A stretch of 41,020 bases of DNA from Myxococcales bacterium (GTDB taxonomy: Bacteria > Myxococcota > Polyangia > HGW-17 > SLPX01): assembly GCA_007131745.1 (NCBI GenBank), contig SLPX01000008.1, positions 1-41,020 on the forward strand, written 5' to 3'. Below the pieces are notes generated by a model that was given only the letters and a program-made list of their open reading frames with translations, searched no databases and had not been told where the DNA came from. How positions within the stretch are numbered: position 1 is the stretch's first letter; each line of letters begins with the position of its first letter. Both the position numbers and the translations under genes were made by a program. Of this stretch, positions 32,770 to 40,726 are shown piece by piece.

Positions 32770-34215
32770 ATGGAAGTATCGAAAATAAAGCTCAGCAGTA
32801 TGTTGATCTTTTTTGCGCTGTCATGTTTGTGCTCGGCCGCGTCCGGGTGTGACGTGGCGACGAAAAGCACGGATCCGGTTGACCCGGATGCAGGATGGTG
32901 CGGAGACGGCGTTTGCGGGCCGGGAGAAAACCCGTCGAATTGTCCGGAAGACTGCCCGATAGTTTGTGGAGACGGATGGTGTTCGGCTCCCGAAGAAAAC
33001 CACGAAAACTGTCCGGAGGATTGCAAGCCTTGCGCGGCCTTGGATGATGTGACTGATCTCATAAACACGAGCGAGTTGTTTTTCGGCTATGCAATGCTGG
33101 GAAGGGATCTTTCGACTCCGGATTGCGGAGAACTCGTGGGCGCGAAGGAGGTTTATCTGAGTTTTACGCCGGATTTTTCGGGCGACCTTGTGCTTTCCAC
33201 GGTCCATCCTGCCACGAACGCGGCGACCGTGTTGGAGGTGCGGGAAGGAGATTGCGACGGCCCCTCGATCGCGTGCAACGACAATGCTTGGAACAATACA
33301 TCCCGTTCGAGAGTGATCCTGCCGGTTCAGGCGGGAAAAACTTATTTTGCAATGGTGGAGACCGATGACGACGAGTCGGGAATCTTCGCGCTCGGCTTGC
33401 ATCGTGCCGGGGTGTGTGAAGGTTTCGGAGATGTCGAGGACATCACTTCGGACTTGCTCACCGGAAAGCAGTTTTCCGTGGATACCAGTGGTGGAACATC
33501 TTCGTTCCGGGGGAGTTGTGTGGTCCACTACGATAACCCGGAAGCGTTGTTCACCTTCACAGCGCCGCTGAGCGGGGAGATTGTTGCCACGACCGCGCTT
33601 TCAGGGACTGATTTCGATGTCGCCATGTACGTGCGAAGGGAAGATCTTGAAAACGACTTCACGTGCTTTTCTCCTGAAGCGGAAATCGCATGTGCCGTCG
33701 ACACAAGCCGGTCGGGATTTGATCATGTATTGCGTTTCGATGTTTTAGCCGGTCGAGTTTACCATCTTTTCATTGATGGGAGTGATGCAGGCGACTATGG
33801 AAATGCATCGATGCTCATCGGCTATGGGGCCCAAAGCCCGGCGCGTGCAAGTTTGCACGGATGCGACCACGCGGGGATCCAGGATCGCTTCGCGTTTTTC
33901 GCCCAAAACGGCGACAATGTGTATCTCATGGCCGACACGGTGAACACTGCCACAGCTGCCGACCTTCGGATGCGAATCCGTCGGCCCGACATGAGCGAAC
34001 TGTACGAAGCGGACGACGAGGTGGCCTGCACTTATCCGCCGCCCGCGTATAGCTGCCCGGAATATGCATTCACCGCCCAGACGTCGGGACTGTACTTTGC
34101 TGAGATATATGTCGGTGTCACCCAGCACTGCTACAATCACAACCTGGCCGACTATGAAATAACCGTAACGGTAAACAATCAACATGCTGAATTGATCATG
34201 GTGAAGGATGAGTAA
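32770..34215 (+). CDS. Cysteine-rich lipoprotein with PPC-like domains
   Basis: A 481-residue lipoprotein. The signal peptide ends in AASGC (Cys27). Residues 42-84 hold two tandem copies of a CGDGxC...NCPEDC motif (CGDGVCGPGENPSNCPEDC, then CGDGWCSAPEENHENCPEDC), a repeat seen in surface proteins of Myxococcota-like bacteria. The remainder looks like three consecutive pre-peptidase C-terminal (PPC)-like beta domains with patterns such as YLSFTPDFSGDLVLST, YFAMVETDDDESGIFALG, LFTFTAPLSGEIVATT and YHLFIDGSDAGDYG. It should lie on the outer surface. Binding role inferred only. GGAG precedes the ATG. It is the first gene of a plus-strand operon with the next two genes. Confidence 0.78.
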   Translation: MEVSKIKLSSMLIFFALSCLCSAASGCDVATKSTDPVDPDAGWCGDGVCGPGENPSNCPEDCPIVCGDGWCSAPEENHENCPEDCKPCAALDDVTDLINTSELFFGYAMLGRDLSTPDCGELVGAKEVYLSFTPDFSGDLVLSTVHPATNAATVLEVREGDCDGPSIACNDNAWNNTSRSRVILPVQAGKTYFAMVETDDDESGIFALGLHRAGVCEGFGDVEDITSDLLTGKQFSVDTSGGTSSFRGSCVVHYDNPEALFTFTAPLSGEIVATTALSGTDFDVAMYVRREDLENDFTCFSPEAEIACAVDTSRSGFDHVLRFDVLAGRVYHLFIDGSDAGDYGNASMLIGYGAQSPARASLHGCDHAGIQDRFAFFAQNGDNVYLMADTVNTATAADLRMRIRRPDMSELYEADDEVACTYPPPAYSCPEYAFTAQTSGLYFAEIYVGVTQHCYNHNLADYEITVTVNNQHAELIMVKDE

Positions 34216-34236
34216 CATCGGAAAAGGTGATGGAAT

Positions 34237-35244
34237 ATGACGAGGTGCAAAATGATTTCCCGATCAACAACGGCTGCGCTCATGGCAGCTCTTACTGCAG
34301 CCGCGGCTTGGATGTCGGCTGCAGCATTTCAACCCATGGTTGCAGCGCGGCGCTCCAGTCGGGCAAAGGCCGAACAGTTTGCGTTTCTCCCCTGGAATGA
34401 AAACGCGGGAGTCGGCAAAATCGACGGGCGGGAGGCTGACAGTGAAGGCCCCAAGGCATTCGCTGTCAAGCCGGACGGCGGGGTTCTTGTCCTGGACAGT
34501 GTGAATTCAAGGGTGCTGGACCTGGACGCAAACGGCATAATAGTGGGCAATTTGGAACTGCCGGCCGCGACCTACGACGACGTTGAGCAGTTCGACGGCT
34601 GGGCCGTGCTTGCCCTTGACCGCCTTGTCGGAAAAAACCTCCTGGTGATGGACAGGCAGGGGGTTTATCTGGTCGATGTGGACATCGAGGGCCGAGGTAT
34701 TGAACACGCCGGCCTGGTGACATCGATGCTTCCGCGCGAAGACGGTGTGTGGCTCGAAGTAAACCATCACTACAGCGTCAAGGTCCTGGACAGGAATCTT
34801 CAACCATGCGAGAGGCAAATAGTTCTCGGCCGCCCGGCCGATGATATGCACACCATTCACGCCGCTCTGAACGGAAGAGGCGGTGTGCGAGTATGGAGAG
34901 ATCGGCGAAACGCCAGGTCCTCGCTCGCGGAGACGACCCTTGTCGGCCGATACCCCGTCAACCGGGTAGTCTGGCTTGACAGGGACGCTCACGGAGCGAT
35001 CTACGTGGTGCTGCACCAGGTCCTCTTTTCCGAGAAACCGCCGTTCGAGGTGAAGCATGAGTCATACGCAGTGGTTGTACTGGACGAAGGGTTAAGTGAA
35101 AAAAGGAGGTTTGAAAGCCCGTGGGTGTTGACCGAATACGATCAACGGGTTGAGTTCAGGATCGGGCCGGACGGGCGGATCATGCAGATGGCCTTCACAC
35201 CAGAAGGAGCGCTTGTGTTGGACTGGAACAGGAGGAGGCCGTGA
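34237..35244 (+). CDS. Secreted propeller-like protein
   Basis: A 335-residue protein. Residues 1-30 are a signal peptide rich in Ala. The rest is built of repeating short strands with the spacing of a beta-propeller (for example AFAVKPDGGVLVLDSVNSRVLDL, GKNLLVMDRQGVYLVDV, HGAIYVVLHQVLF and FRIGPDGRIMQMAFTPEGALVLD), reminiscent of NHL/SMP-30-like blades. I cannot name the family. The start is at ATG 34237, with GGTGATGG upstream. It lies 21 bp after the lipoprotein gene, and its TGA overlaps the start region of the NlpC/P60-like gene, so the three are probably one transcript. Confidence 0.6.
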   Translation: MTRCKMISRSTTAALMAALTAAAAWMSAAAFQPMVAARRSSRAKAEQFAFLPWNENAGVGKIDGREADSEGPKAFAVKPDGGVLVLDSVNSRVLDLDANGIIVGNLELPAATYDDVEQFDGWAVLALDRLVGKNLLVMDRQGVYLVDVDIEGRGIEHAGLVTSMLPREDGVWLEVNHHYSVKVLDRNLQPCERQIVLGRPADDMHTIHAALNGRGGVRVWRDRRNARSSLAETTLVGRYPVNRVVWLDRDAHGAIYVVLHQVLFSEKPPFEVKHESYAVVVLDEGLSEKRRFESPWVLTEYDQRVEFRIGPDGRIMQMAFTPEGALVLDWNRRRP

Positions 35245-36548
35245 TGTTTTCGAACACAAAAAACCGGTACCTAAGAGAAGTTTTCGGCAAACCAAGCTTC
35301 GGATTCAAAACGATTTTCACAGCCGTCTTGTTCTTTGCGCATCTGGTCGCATCTCCTGAGGTTCATTCCGCCCCCCCCGAAGAAACAAAAGAATCCATTG
35401 TTTGCCGAGGCACTTCGGGAGTGGGCTTTTCCTACGCATGGGGAGGCGAATGCTGGTGCGCGAACGGGTGCGCTCCGGATCTTACAAATTGCAACCCTGG
35501 CCAGTGTACGCCTAATCCGGGTTCATCCGGTTGCCCCGACTGCACGCACACCGGGACGTACGGCGCCGACTGTTCGGGATTCGTATCCAAGGCGTGGCAG
35601 GTGCCGAATCCTTACCCGGTGGAAGCGTGCAACGTGCCGCGCTACACGGCAAGCCAGTTCACCTCGAACCATAGCTACTGGAACGTGGTGTCCATGAACA
35701 GCCTTCAACCAGGAGACGCAGCGGCCACCAGCTCGCATGTCGTGTTGATCGTCGACTACAGGGATTCCCACGGCCAGTACGAAGTGGTTGAAGCAAAGGG
35801 TTGCGTATACGGGATCATCCGTCAAAGAAGAAGTTTTGCAGCTTCATACAGCGGAGCTCGACGGGCGAACCTGATCGATTGCGTGTGCAACGATGGAGAT
35901 CAGGAAACCGAGGATTGCGGGGATTGCGGCACCCGCAGCAGGTTCTGCGAGCAGAATTGTTCATGGTCGCTGTGGACCCCATGCGAAGGTCCGGACCCCA
36001 CGGGCGACGACGCTGCATGCGACGTGGCCGGCGGGACAGGTGTTTGCGCCAAGGGTCGCGTGCTGTGCGTGGCCGGCTGGCTCACGTGTGAACCCAACAT
36101 GCCGTCAACCGAAGTTTGCGACGGCCGGGACAACGACTGCGACGGAATCACCGACAACGGCACACCTGAAAGCCTGGGCGAAGGACATTCCTGCACCAAT
36201 CACTGCGGAGAAGGCTTTACCCAATGCATAGACGGCGCCCTGCGCTGCGTGACTCCCGGAACCGAGTGGCCCGACGATTCATGCCCCGATTCGCCGATAA
36301 ACCCCAATATAGACGGAAGCGTTCCGATCGGAGACGCCGGTCGTCCAGATGGAGACAGTGGTCATCCAGGGATGACCGGAAACGTAACCGGCGGGTGCGG
36401 CTGCCGGACGTCGCCCATTGGAGCGGGTTCCCATTCCGTGCCGTTTTTCTTTCTTCTGGGTGCATTGTTTTTCATAGCACTCAAGCGCAGGCGCGCCTGT
36501 TTATCCGAAGTTCAGGTCACTCGGCGAAATGATGTCGACCAAAATTAA
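35244..36548 (+). CDS. NlpC/P60-like secreted hydrolase with MopE-type repeats and MYXO-CTERM-like tail
   Basis: A 434-residue protein. I use ATG 35244: GGAGGAGG lies 5 nt upstream, against 2 nt for the GTG at 35241. Residues 1-40 contain a signal peptide. Residues 55-210 form an NlpC/P60-like cysteine hydrolase domain: Cys110 (ADCSGFVSK) and His165 (SHVVLIV) are the likely catalytic pair; such enzymes usually cut peptidoglycan stem peptides. Cysteine-rich repeats follow, including a MopE-type EVCDGRDNDCDG, and an Asp-rich region. The C-terminus has GCGC, one hydrophobic helix and RRR, like a MYXO-CTERM sorting signal. The last five codons, and the stop, come from the repeat that also precedes the next gene. 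It is likely anchored outside the cell. Confidence 0.75.
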   Translation: MFSNTKNRYLREVFGKPSFGFKTIFTAVLFFAHLVASPEVHSAPPEETKESIVCRGTSGVGFSYAWGGECWCANGCAPDLTNCNPGQCTPNPGSSGCPDCTHTGTYGADCSGFVSKAWQVPNPYPVEACNVPRYTASQFTSNHSYWNVVSMNSLQPGDAAATSSHVVLIVDYRDSHGQYEVVEAKGCVYGIIRQRRSFAASYSGARRANLIDCVCNDGDQETEDCGDCGTRSRFCEQNCSWSLWTPCEGPDPTGDDAACDVAGGTGVCAKGRVLCVAGWLTCEPNMPSTEVCDGRDNDCDGITDNGTPESLGEGHSCTNHCGEGFTQCIDGALRCVTPGTEWPDDSCPDSPINPNIDGSVPIGDAGRPDGDSGHPGMTGNVTGGCGCRTSPIGAGSHSVPFFFLLGALFFIALKRRRACLSEVQVTRRNDVDQN

Positions 36549-36566
36549 GTGAACTTAGTTTTGGTC
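36537..36566. repeat. Inverted repeat in front of the AAA ATPase gene
   Basis: GACCAAAATTAAGT (36537-36550), a 2-nt centre, then ACTTAGTTTTGGTC (36553-36566): 14-bp arms with one mismatch. It is probably an operator for the next gene. The first arm overlaps the stop codon of the previous gene. Confidence 0.6.
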
Positions 36567-36568
36567 TT

Positions 36569-36582
36569 GACCAAAATTAAGT
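36569..36582 (+). repeat. Direct copy of the left arm of the inverted repeat
   Basis: GACCAAAATTAAGT occurs again, exactly, 32 bp after its first copy. It overlaps a possible -35 (TTGACC, 36568-36573). With TAGTAT (36589-36594, 15-bp spacing) the transcript of the AAA gene would start at about the ATG itself (36601), so the message may be leaderless. No ribosome site is visible, which fits. Confidence 0.45.
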
Positions 36583-36600
36583 CTGATGTAGTATGGTCGA

Positions 36601-37737
36601 ATGGAAAACAAGCGATATCTTACGGAATACATCAGGAAAGACCTGGCAAAAAAGATGGTCTTTATCGGCGGAGCGCGCCAGGTGGGAAAAACCTACCTTT
36701 CGAAAACCCTCCTGAACCATTTCGCATCCGACCAGTATTACAACTGGGATGCCTCCGCCCACAGGAAAACCGTTCTTCGCAAAAACTGGGACCGCGAAAA
36801 GAAGCTTGTAGTATTCGATGAGCTTCACAAGTATCGTCGGTGGAAATCGTGGCTGAAGGGCGTATACGATACCGAATCGGCCCCGCCGGCCATTCTTGTT
36901 ACGGGAAGCGCCCGGCTAAACGTTTTTCGCCGAGGCGATGACTCAATGATGGGGCGTTACTACTACTATCGACTGCATCCTTTCAGCGTCAAGGAAGCGG
37001 TGGAAAACTTGGGATACGGCAGAAACGAAGCGTTTTCCCGTCTCTGGGAGCGGGGTGGCTTTCCAGAGCCGCTGATGTCGGATGATAAAATCAACGCGGC
37101 ACGTTGGCAAAAAGAACGCCTGGAGAAAATCATCAGAGAAGATATCCTACTCCTTGAAAATGTACGCCACCTTGGTGCCCTGGAACTCCTTGTAGATCTT
37201 CTTCGTGAGAGAGTGGGAACACCGCTGTCATATCAGAACCTCTCCGAGGATCTTTCCGTGAGCCCGCAGACCGTCAAGACGTGGGTCCAGCTCTTAGAGC
37301 GTATGTACCTTATATTTCTCGTTCCCCCATATCACGTGTCAGTGGCCAGAGCCATTAAGAAACAGGCGAAAGCTTATTTTTTCGACTATTCGGAAATCGA
37401 TGACCCCGGCCCGCGCTTCGAAAATATGATCGCGGCCCATCTCCTCAAGGAGATTCATTTCCTTGAAGACACTACAGGAAGCCGTGTGAGCCTGCACACA
37501 CTGAGGGACAAGGAAAAACGGGAAGTCGATTTTCTGATAGCACTAAAAAACAAGCCCGTAGAGCTGATCGAGGCAAAGCTCTCCGGAGACGATTTTTCGA
37601 AACACCTACTGTATTACTCGGAAAGATTTCCTGATGCTCAAGCAATCCAGGTAGTACGTGACCTTCCAAAATCAAGAAGTCGTGCAAACGCGAGGATGCT
37701 TGGGGGCGCCGAGTTTCTTTTGTCCAGAAAAGCCTGA
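36601..37737 (+). CDS. AAA ATPase with DUF4143 domain
   Basis: A 378-residue ATPase. Walker A is GGARQVGKT (23-31) and Walker B is LVVFDEL (69-75). The C-terminal region (about 185-340) is DUF4143-like: a winged-helix-like segment (LSEDLSVSPQTVKTWVQLLERMYLIFLVPPY), then FFDYSEIDDPGPRFENMIAAHLLKE and DFLIALKNKPVELIEAKLS, where the last piece is a PD-(D/E)xK-like nuclease fold typical of these proteins. Their function is unsettled; they are often patchily distributed and some occur in mobile regions. No ribosome site. The gene is flanked by an unusual repeat upstream and by MutL 49 bp downstream. Confidence 0.82.
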   Translation: MENKRYLTEYIRKDLAKKMVFIGGARQVGKTYLSKTLLNHFASDQYYNWDASAHRKTVLRKNWDREKKLVVFDELHKYRRWKSWLKGVYDTESAPPAILVTGSARLNVFRRGDDSMMGRYYYYRLHPFSVKEAVENLGYGRNEAFSRLWERGGFPEPLMSDDKINAARWQKERLEKIIREDILLLENVRHLGALELLVDLLRERVGTPLSYQNLSEDLSVSPQTVKTWVQLLERMYLIFLVPPYHVSVARAIKKQAKAYFFDYSEIDDPGPRFENMIAAHLLKEIHFLEDTTGSRVSLHTLRDKEKREVDFLIALKNKPVELIEAKLSGDDFSKHLLYYSERFPDAQAIQVVRDLPKSRSRANARMLGGAEFLLSRKA

Positions 37738-37786
37738 CTGCAGGGTGACTTGTCAACAAAGGGGGAATGTTGCAAGCTCTACGGCC

Positions 37787-39751
37787 ATGAAAGGTGAATT
37801 GCATTCAAAGATACGGGTTCTGCCTCCCTCGCTTGCAGACCTCATAGCAGCCGGGGAAGTTGTTGAGCGTCCCGCCTCGGTGGTCAAGGAATTGTGTGAA
37901 AACGCCATCGACGCATCCGCCACGCGCATTACGGTCGAGGCTGAGGACGGGGGAGTGGAACTCATCCGGGTCATTGACAACGGCTGCGGCATGAATCCCG
38001 AGGATGCTGTCCTCTCGCTCAGACGGCATGCCACGAGCAAGATCGTCACGGCCCGCGACCTTGAAACCATAAACACCTTGGGGTTCAGGGGCGAAGCCCT
38101 GCCAAGCATCGCGTCGGTGAGTCGTCTCGAGATTGTCACCCGGCCGAAAGAACAGGATGCAGGGGCGCGCATCGAGACTTCCGCTTCCGGCGAACCGGCC
38201 GTTTCCGCGGCCGGATGCGCCCCCGGCACCATCGTTTCAGTAAAAACACTGTTTTACAACGTGCCGGCGCGAAAGAAGTTTCTCAAAAAAGCGGAAACCG
38301 AAGAAGGTCACATACAGGAGACTTTGATTCGCATCGCTCTCACCAGGCCCGATATCGGCTTCCGTCTTGTGCTGAACGGACGGCAGGCGCTGGATCTGCC
38401 GGTACACCCGGACCTCCAGACCCGAAGCGAAGCCGTGCTTTCACGTCGTGCAAAAGGAAGGTTGTACCCCGGTAGATTCGCTCTCGACGAGACAAGGGTG
38501 ACTGTTCTTACGGCCGCGCCCTCGGCCGCGGTCGGTACTTCCAGGTGGTGTTACTTGTTTGTAAACGGCAGGTTCGTGCGGGACAGAATGCTTTTGAGAT
38601 CCCTGGTTTCCGGTTACGGGCATTCCCTTGCATCCGGGCGTTACCCGGTAGCGGTCGCTCATATCGAGCTTCCCCCGGACCTGGTGGATGTAAATGTTCA
38701 CCCCCAGAAAACCGAAGTTCGGTTCGTACGCCCATCCCAGGCGGCCGCGGCCGTGCACAAGGCGTTGAGTGAAACGGTTTCCGCCGCGCCGTGGAGCATT
38801 GCAGCCCGGACTTACGTTTTGGGCAAAAACAACAAGGGAGGCGAAGAGCCTGGGAATGCGTACACTGGGGAAGAACCCGATGTACAAGGGGAAAGAAGAG
38901 ATTCCGGTTCACCTTTCCGAGAACGCGCGGCGAAGGCGATGCAGGAAACATTCGCTGATTACAGTCGGAGCCCTTCTTCGTTTCATGGACGCGGTTCCCG
39001 CGCTCAGAGTTCGAGCCGGACAGAAAGGGAAAACGAAGCGCCTCCCAGAGCCTGGTTCGAGACGCGTCGACAAAACGTGCTGAGCGGGGAGGCGGAGGAG
39101 CCTGCGGTTTGCCGCTCTTTAGCCATAGCGTCGAAACGACTCGGGCCGCTTGTCTACCTCGGGCAAGCGCTCAAGACATTCCTTGTTTTCGAGGGAAATG
39201 AAGGTTTGGTGCTCCTGGATCAGCACGCGGCTCACGAACGAATAAACTACAACCGAATAATCAAAACACTTTCATCCGGAAATCTCCCCGGCCAGCGACT
39301 CCTGGCGCCGGAACGTATCGAGCTTTCACCGGAAGCGCTTGAAACCATGGAAGAACAGGGAGAAGAGATACGGCGTCTCGGCTTTGAAGCCGAACCTTTC
39401 GGCGGAGGTTCGGTGGCGTTGAAGGCGGTGCCCGTTACCTTGTCCGAAGCGGGCGCTGATGGAGGGGGCGCTTTCCTTGATTTGCTGGACGAAATGGTTG
39501 CGCTCGGCGGAAAGTCATCTTCGGCAGGAGACGATGATATGGAACGAGGGTGCAGCCGAATCGAAACACTCGCAGCATCACTGGCTTGCCATGCGTCGAT
39601 CCGCGCGGGGCAGGCTCTCGAAGCGGCGGAGGTGACTCGACTTTTGAAAGACATGGACGAGGCGGATCCATGGGACCACTGTCCACACGGAAGACCGGTG
39701 ATCCTGCACCTGAGCGAAAACGAATTGCGCCGTCGTTTCGGCAGAAGTTGA
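37787..39751 (+). CDS. mutL: DNA mismatch repair protein MutL
   Basis: A 654-residue MutL. The N-terminal GHKL ATPase carries CENAIDA (37-43), DNGCGM (64-69), RHATSK and GFRGEAL (99-105). A linker rich in Arg, Ser and Glu (about 350-450) leads to the C-terminal dimerisation and nuclease domain with DQHAAHE (Asp478, His480, Glu484), ACHASIRAGQ and CPHGRP. It acts with MutS to nick mismatched DNA. The last residue of the DQHA(x2)E(x4)E motif is Asn489 rather than Glu. I start it at ATG 37787, where the conserved region begins (KIRVLPPSLADLIAAGEVVERP); no good ribosome site is nearby. A longer reading would overlap the AAA gene. Confidence 0.9.
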   Translation: MKGELHSKIRVLPPSLADLIAAGEVVERPASVVKELCENAIDASATRITVEAEDGGVELIRVIDNGCGMNPEDAVLSLRRHATSKIVTARDLETINTLGFRGEALPSIASVSRLEIVTRPKEQDAGARIETSASGEPAVSAAGCAPGTIVSVKTLFYNVPARKKFLKKAETEEGHIQETLIRIALTRPDIGFRLVLNGRQALDLPVHPDLQTRSEAVLSRRAKGRLYPGRFALDETRVTVLTAAPSAAVGTSRWCYLFVNGRFVRDRMLLRSLVSGYGHSLASGRYPVAVAHIELPPDLVDVNVHPQKTEVRFVRPSQAAAAVHKALSETVSAAPWSIAARTYVLGKNNKGGEEPGNAYTGEEPDVQGERRDSGSPFRERAAKAMQETFADYSRSPSSFHGRGSRAQSSSRTERENEAPPRAWFETRRQNVLSGEAEEPAVCRSLAIASKRLGPLVYLGQALKTFLVFEGNEGLVLLDQHAAHERINYNRIIKTLSSGNLPGQRLLAPERIELSPEALETMEEQGEEIRRLGFEAEPFGGGSVALKAVPVTLSEAGADGGGAFLDLLDEMVALGGKSSSAGDDDMERGCSRIETLAASLACHASIRAGQALEAAEVTRLLKDMDEADPWDHCPHGRPVILHLSENELRRRFGRS

Positions 39752-39788
39752 ATTCTACAAAGACAACTGAGGAAAGGCGGACAGAAGA

Positions 39789-40571
39789 ATGAATGAACAA
39801 GATGAAAACAGAAACCAGGAAACACGGAAAACGAACATGTTGAAAATCGAACCGCACGACAAAATCGCCCTGGTCCGCATGACAAACGGCGTGACCAATC
39901 CTATCAGCCCCGAAATGCTCGAATGCTTGGAGCAGACAATAGAAGATGTGAGGGCAAACTACCGCGGCATGGTGCTTGCGGGTGGATCCAAGTTTTTTTC
40001 AATCGGCCTGGATCTTCCCCGTTTGCTGGAATTCGACCGCGCTTCCATGACCGGGTTCTGGACCCGATTCGAGGAATTCGCTCTTGCTCTCTGCTCCATT
40101 CCGGTACCAACCGCAGCCGCCATAAACGGCCACGCCACCGGGGGAGGAATGATTCTTTCACTTGGATGCGACTATCGGTTGGTTTCCCCGGGTAGGAAGT
40201 TTCTTGGGCTGAACGAGGTAAAGATCGGGCTGGGTGTTCCGTTTTCCGCGCACTTGATGCTTGAACAGGTCACCGGCGCTCTCAAGGCTCGCGACATGGA
40301 ACTCGAGGGAAACTTCCATTCGCCCGAGTCCGCTCTTGAAGTCAACCTGGTGGACGGCATTGAGGAAGACGTCGAAAAAGCCGCCCTGGAAAAGATCGCA
40401 CAACTTGCAGAACTTCCACCCGCGGGTTTCATTTATACCAAAGAGAACCGGACCAAGCCGCTGGTTCATCGCTTCCAACAACATCGGGAAACCAGGCTCA
40501 AGGAGATCATCGAGACGTGGTTTGAGCCCTCTGTTCAAAAAATTCTCAGCGAAGCCGCAAAAAAGTTTTGA
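39789..40571 (+). CDS. Enoyl-CoA hydratase/isomerase family protein (ECI1-like)
   Basis: A 260-residue crotonase-fold protein. The oxyanion segment is FFSIGLDLP (residues ~69-77) and the second motif is AAINGHATGGGMILSLGCDYRL. The loop GLNEVKIGLGVP resembles the delta3,delta2-enoyl-CoA isomerase (ECI1) branch, in which the Glu of NE is catalytic. It would shift a double bond in fatty acyl-CoA so beta-oxidation can proceed. No signal peptide. The gene starts 37 bp after mutL, and a weak AGAAG lies before the ATG; an alternative start is the ATG at 39837 (MLKIEPHDK). Likely in the mutL transcript, with no clear functional link. Confidence 0.8.
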   Translation: MNEQDENRNQETRKTNMLKIEPHDKIALVRMTNGVTNPISPEMLECLEQTIEDVRANYRGMVLAGGSKFFSIGLDLPRLLEFDRASMTGFWTRFEEFALALCSIPVPTAAAINGHATGGGMILSLGCDYRLVSPGRKFLGLNEVKIGLGVPFSAHLMLEQVTGALKARDMELEGNFHSPESALEVNLVDGIEEDVEKAALEKIAQLAELPPAGFIYTKENRTKPLVHRFQQHRETRLKEIIETWFEPSVQKILSEAAKKF

Positions 40572-40726
40572 CAGCCTAATATTCGTTTCCAGCACAAGCC
40601 ATTTCAGCAGAGCTTCTCGGTTCGAGGGTGATCGGCAGAAAACTTGCCCACTCTTCAAGGTCCCTGCATTCTGGAAAAAAAAGATCGAGTGAATTAAGAG
40701 ATTCCGGAAATCGTATTGGAGACATC

